This document shows positions 6,067 to 6,355 of a stretch of DNA of 6,355 bases, one piece after another. This DNA is from Bacillota bacterium (GTDB lineage Bacteria > Bacillota > Bacilli > Alicyclobacillales > SLC66): the NCBI GenBank assembly GCA_021846145.1, contig JAJZCJ010000191.1, forward strand, positions 1-6,355. Reading direction: 5' to 3'. The translations under genes were made by a program, and so were the position numbers. The notes under the pieces were generated by a model, which was not told the origin of the DNA, searched no databases, and saw nothing but the letters and a program-made list of their open reading frames with translations. The first letter of the stretch is position 1. Every line of letters starts with the position of its first letter.

Positions 6067-6190
6067 AAGTTTGACATTTACAGGGGTCGCCCATGGGTCA
6101 GACTTCCTTTTGTGAGCCGCCAAGCAAACTAAAGGGAGAAGACGATGGACGACTTTGAGAACCTAAGCCACAGCAGGTGGGAGTGTAAAT
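6033..6190 (+). mobile_element. Left end of an IS200-type element, truncated
   Basis: AATCCCCCGGCTCTACCGAGG with its imperfect hairpin, a spacer of about 90 bp, a strong AAGGGAG ribosome binding site (6132-6138) and the conserved transposase start MDDFENLSHSRWECK match the left end of IS200-type elements as I know them. The exact left boundary is uncertain because these elements make no target duplication; it lies roughly between 6031 and 6040. The element breaks at about 6190, so only some 155 bp remain here. It sits at the 3' end of the zinc-finger gene, in the same orientation. Confidence 0.8.
6041..6057 (+). repeat. IS200 left-end imperfect hairpin
   Basis: CCCCGG (6041-6046) pairs with CCGAGG (6052-6057) around CTCTA with one C-A mismatch. 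Subterminal imperfect hairpins of this kind are the structures that the single-strand TnpA transposase recognises in the IS200/IS605 family. Part of it is translated as the last residues of the upstream gene. Confidence 0.65.
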
Positions 6191-6192
6191 AG
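6145..6192 (+). pseudogene. tnpA: Broken IS200 transposase gene (first 15 codons only)
   Basis: The frame reads MDDFENLSHSRWECK and then TAG. In intact IS200-type TnpA the next residues are typically YHVVFIPK; here similarity ends at the codon after K15, and what follows does not encode the HUH (His-hydrophobic-His) motif or catalytic tyrosine in any forward frame I could read. The product cannot be a transposase. The Shine-Dalgarno sequence AAGGGAG lies 6 bp before the ATG. The abrupt end points to insertion of, or recombination with, the sequence from about 6191. Confidence 0.82.
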
Positions 6193-6355
6193 TCGTCCCT
6201 GAAAAATCCCTTTTTGTGTTTTTGGGATAAAACTGGTCATTTCCATAGCCCTGATACCGTGTCAGGCCGCCTGTAGCGCCATGAACCAGACGACTAAACA
6301 TCGCATTGGCACTTTCTCCATAAGTTTCGGGGTATCGAAGTTGAAACCGTGGTAA
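6191..6355. other. Unidentified sequence joined to the broken IS200, perhaps end of another insertion
   Basis: After the TnpA break the sequence runs GTCGTCCCTGAAAAATCCC and is unlike IS200. On the minus strand a frame enters from the right edge and stops at 6262-6264, ending LVVWFMALQAA. Another minus-strand frame is open from the edge down to 6098, crossing into IS200 DNA. The first could be the C-terminus of a second transposase lying just inside an IS end, which would place that end near 6190. Neither frame is recognised, so this is an inference from layout. Confidence 0.3.

Overview
The window looks like an accessory, mobile-element-rich stretch of a Gram-negative bacterium, most likely a gammaproteobacterium. 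The reasons are two genes with clear Sec signal peptides for a periplasm, a DUF2235/Tle1-type lipase fold (a family best known from proteobacterial type VI effectors), an IS4-family element and the left end of an IS200-type element. The species cannot be named from this sequence.

Layout, left to right. Positions 1-268 hold the end of a reading frame cut by the window edge, which I do not recognise. Positions 314-1645 are a complete IS4-family insertion sequence with perfect 16-bp inverted repeats, an intact DDE transposase on the minus strand and an 11-bp target duplication (GAGTTTGGAAC). Positions 1677-6066 form a visibly AT-rich block of three genes, all on the plus strand. The first encodes a 266-residue exported protein of unknown function. 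The second encodes a 422-residue exported alpha/beta hydrolase with the hallmarks of DUF2235/Tle1 phospholipases. The third encodes a protein of up to 598 residues with ten closely spaced cysteine pairs resembling the DnaJ zinc-finger region, followed by three hydrophobic segments. The block is closed by the left end of an IS200-type element (about 6033-6190). That element supplies the last codons and stop of the third gene, and its own transposase is broken after 15 codons. From about 6191 to the window end lies a different, unidentified sequence, probably another insertion.

How the genes might work together is inference. The lipase and the protein before it would both enter the periplasm, each with two cysteines in the mature chain, so they could be an enzyme and its partner or inhibitor. 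The zinc-finger membrane protein has no obvious lipid-linked job. The intergenic gaps (354 and 169 bp) argue against one tight operon. The flanking insertion sequences and base composition suggest acquired DNA under decay. Small structured sequences lie between the genes: a 32-nt hairpin before the lipase gene and two tandem hairpins after it.
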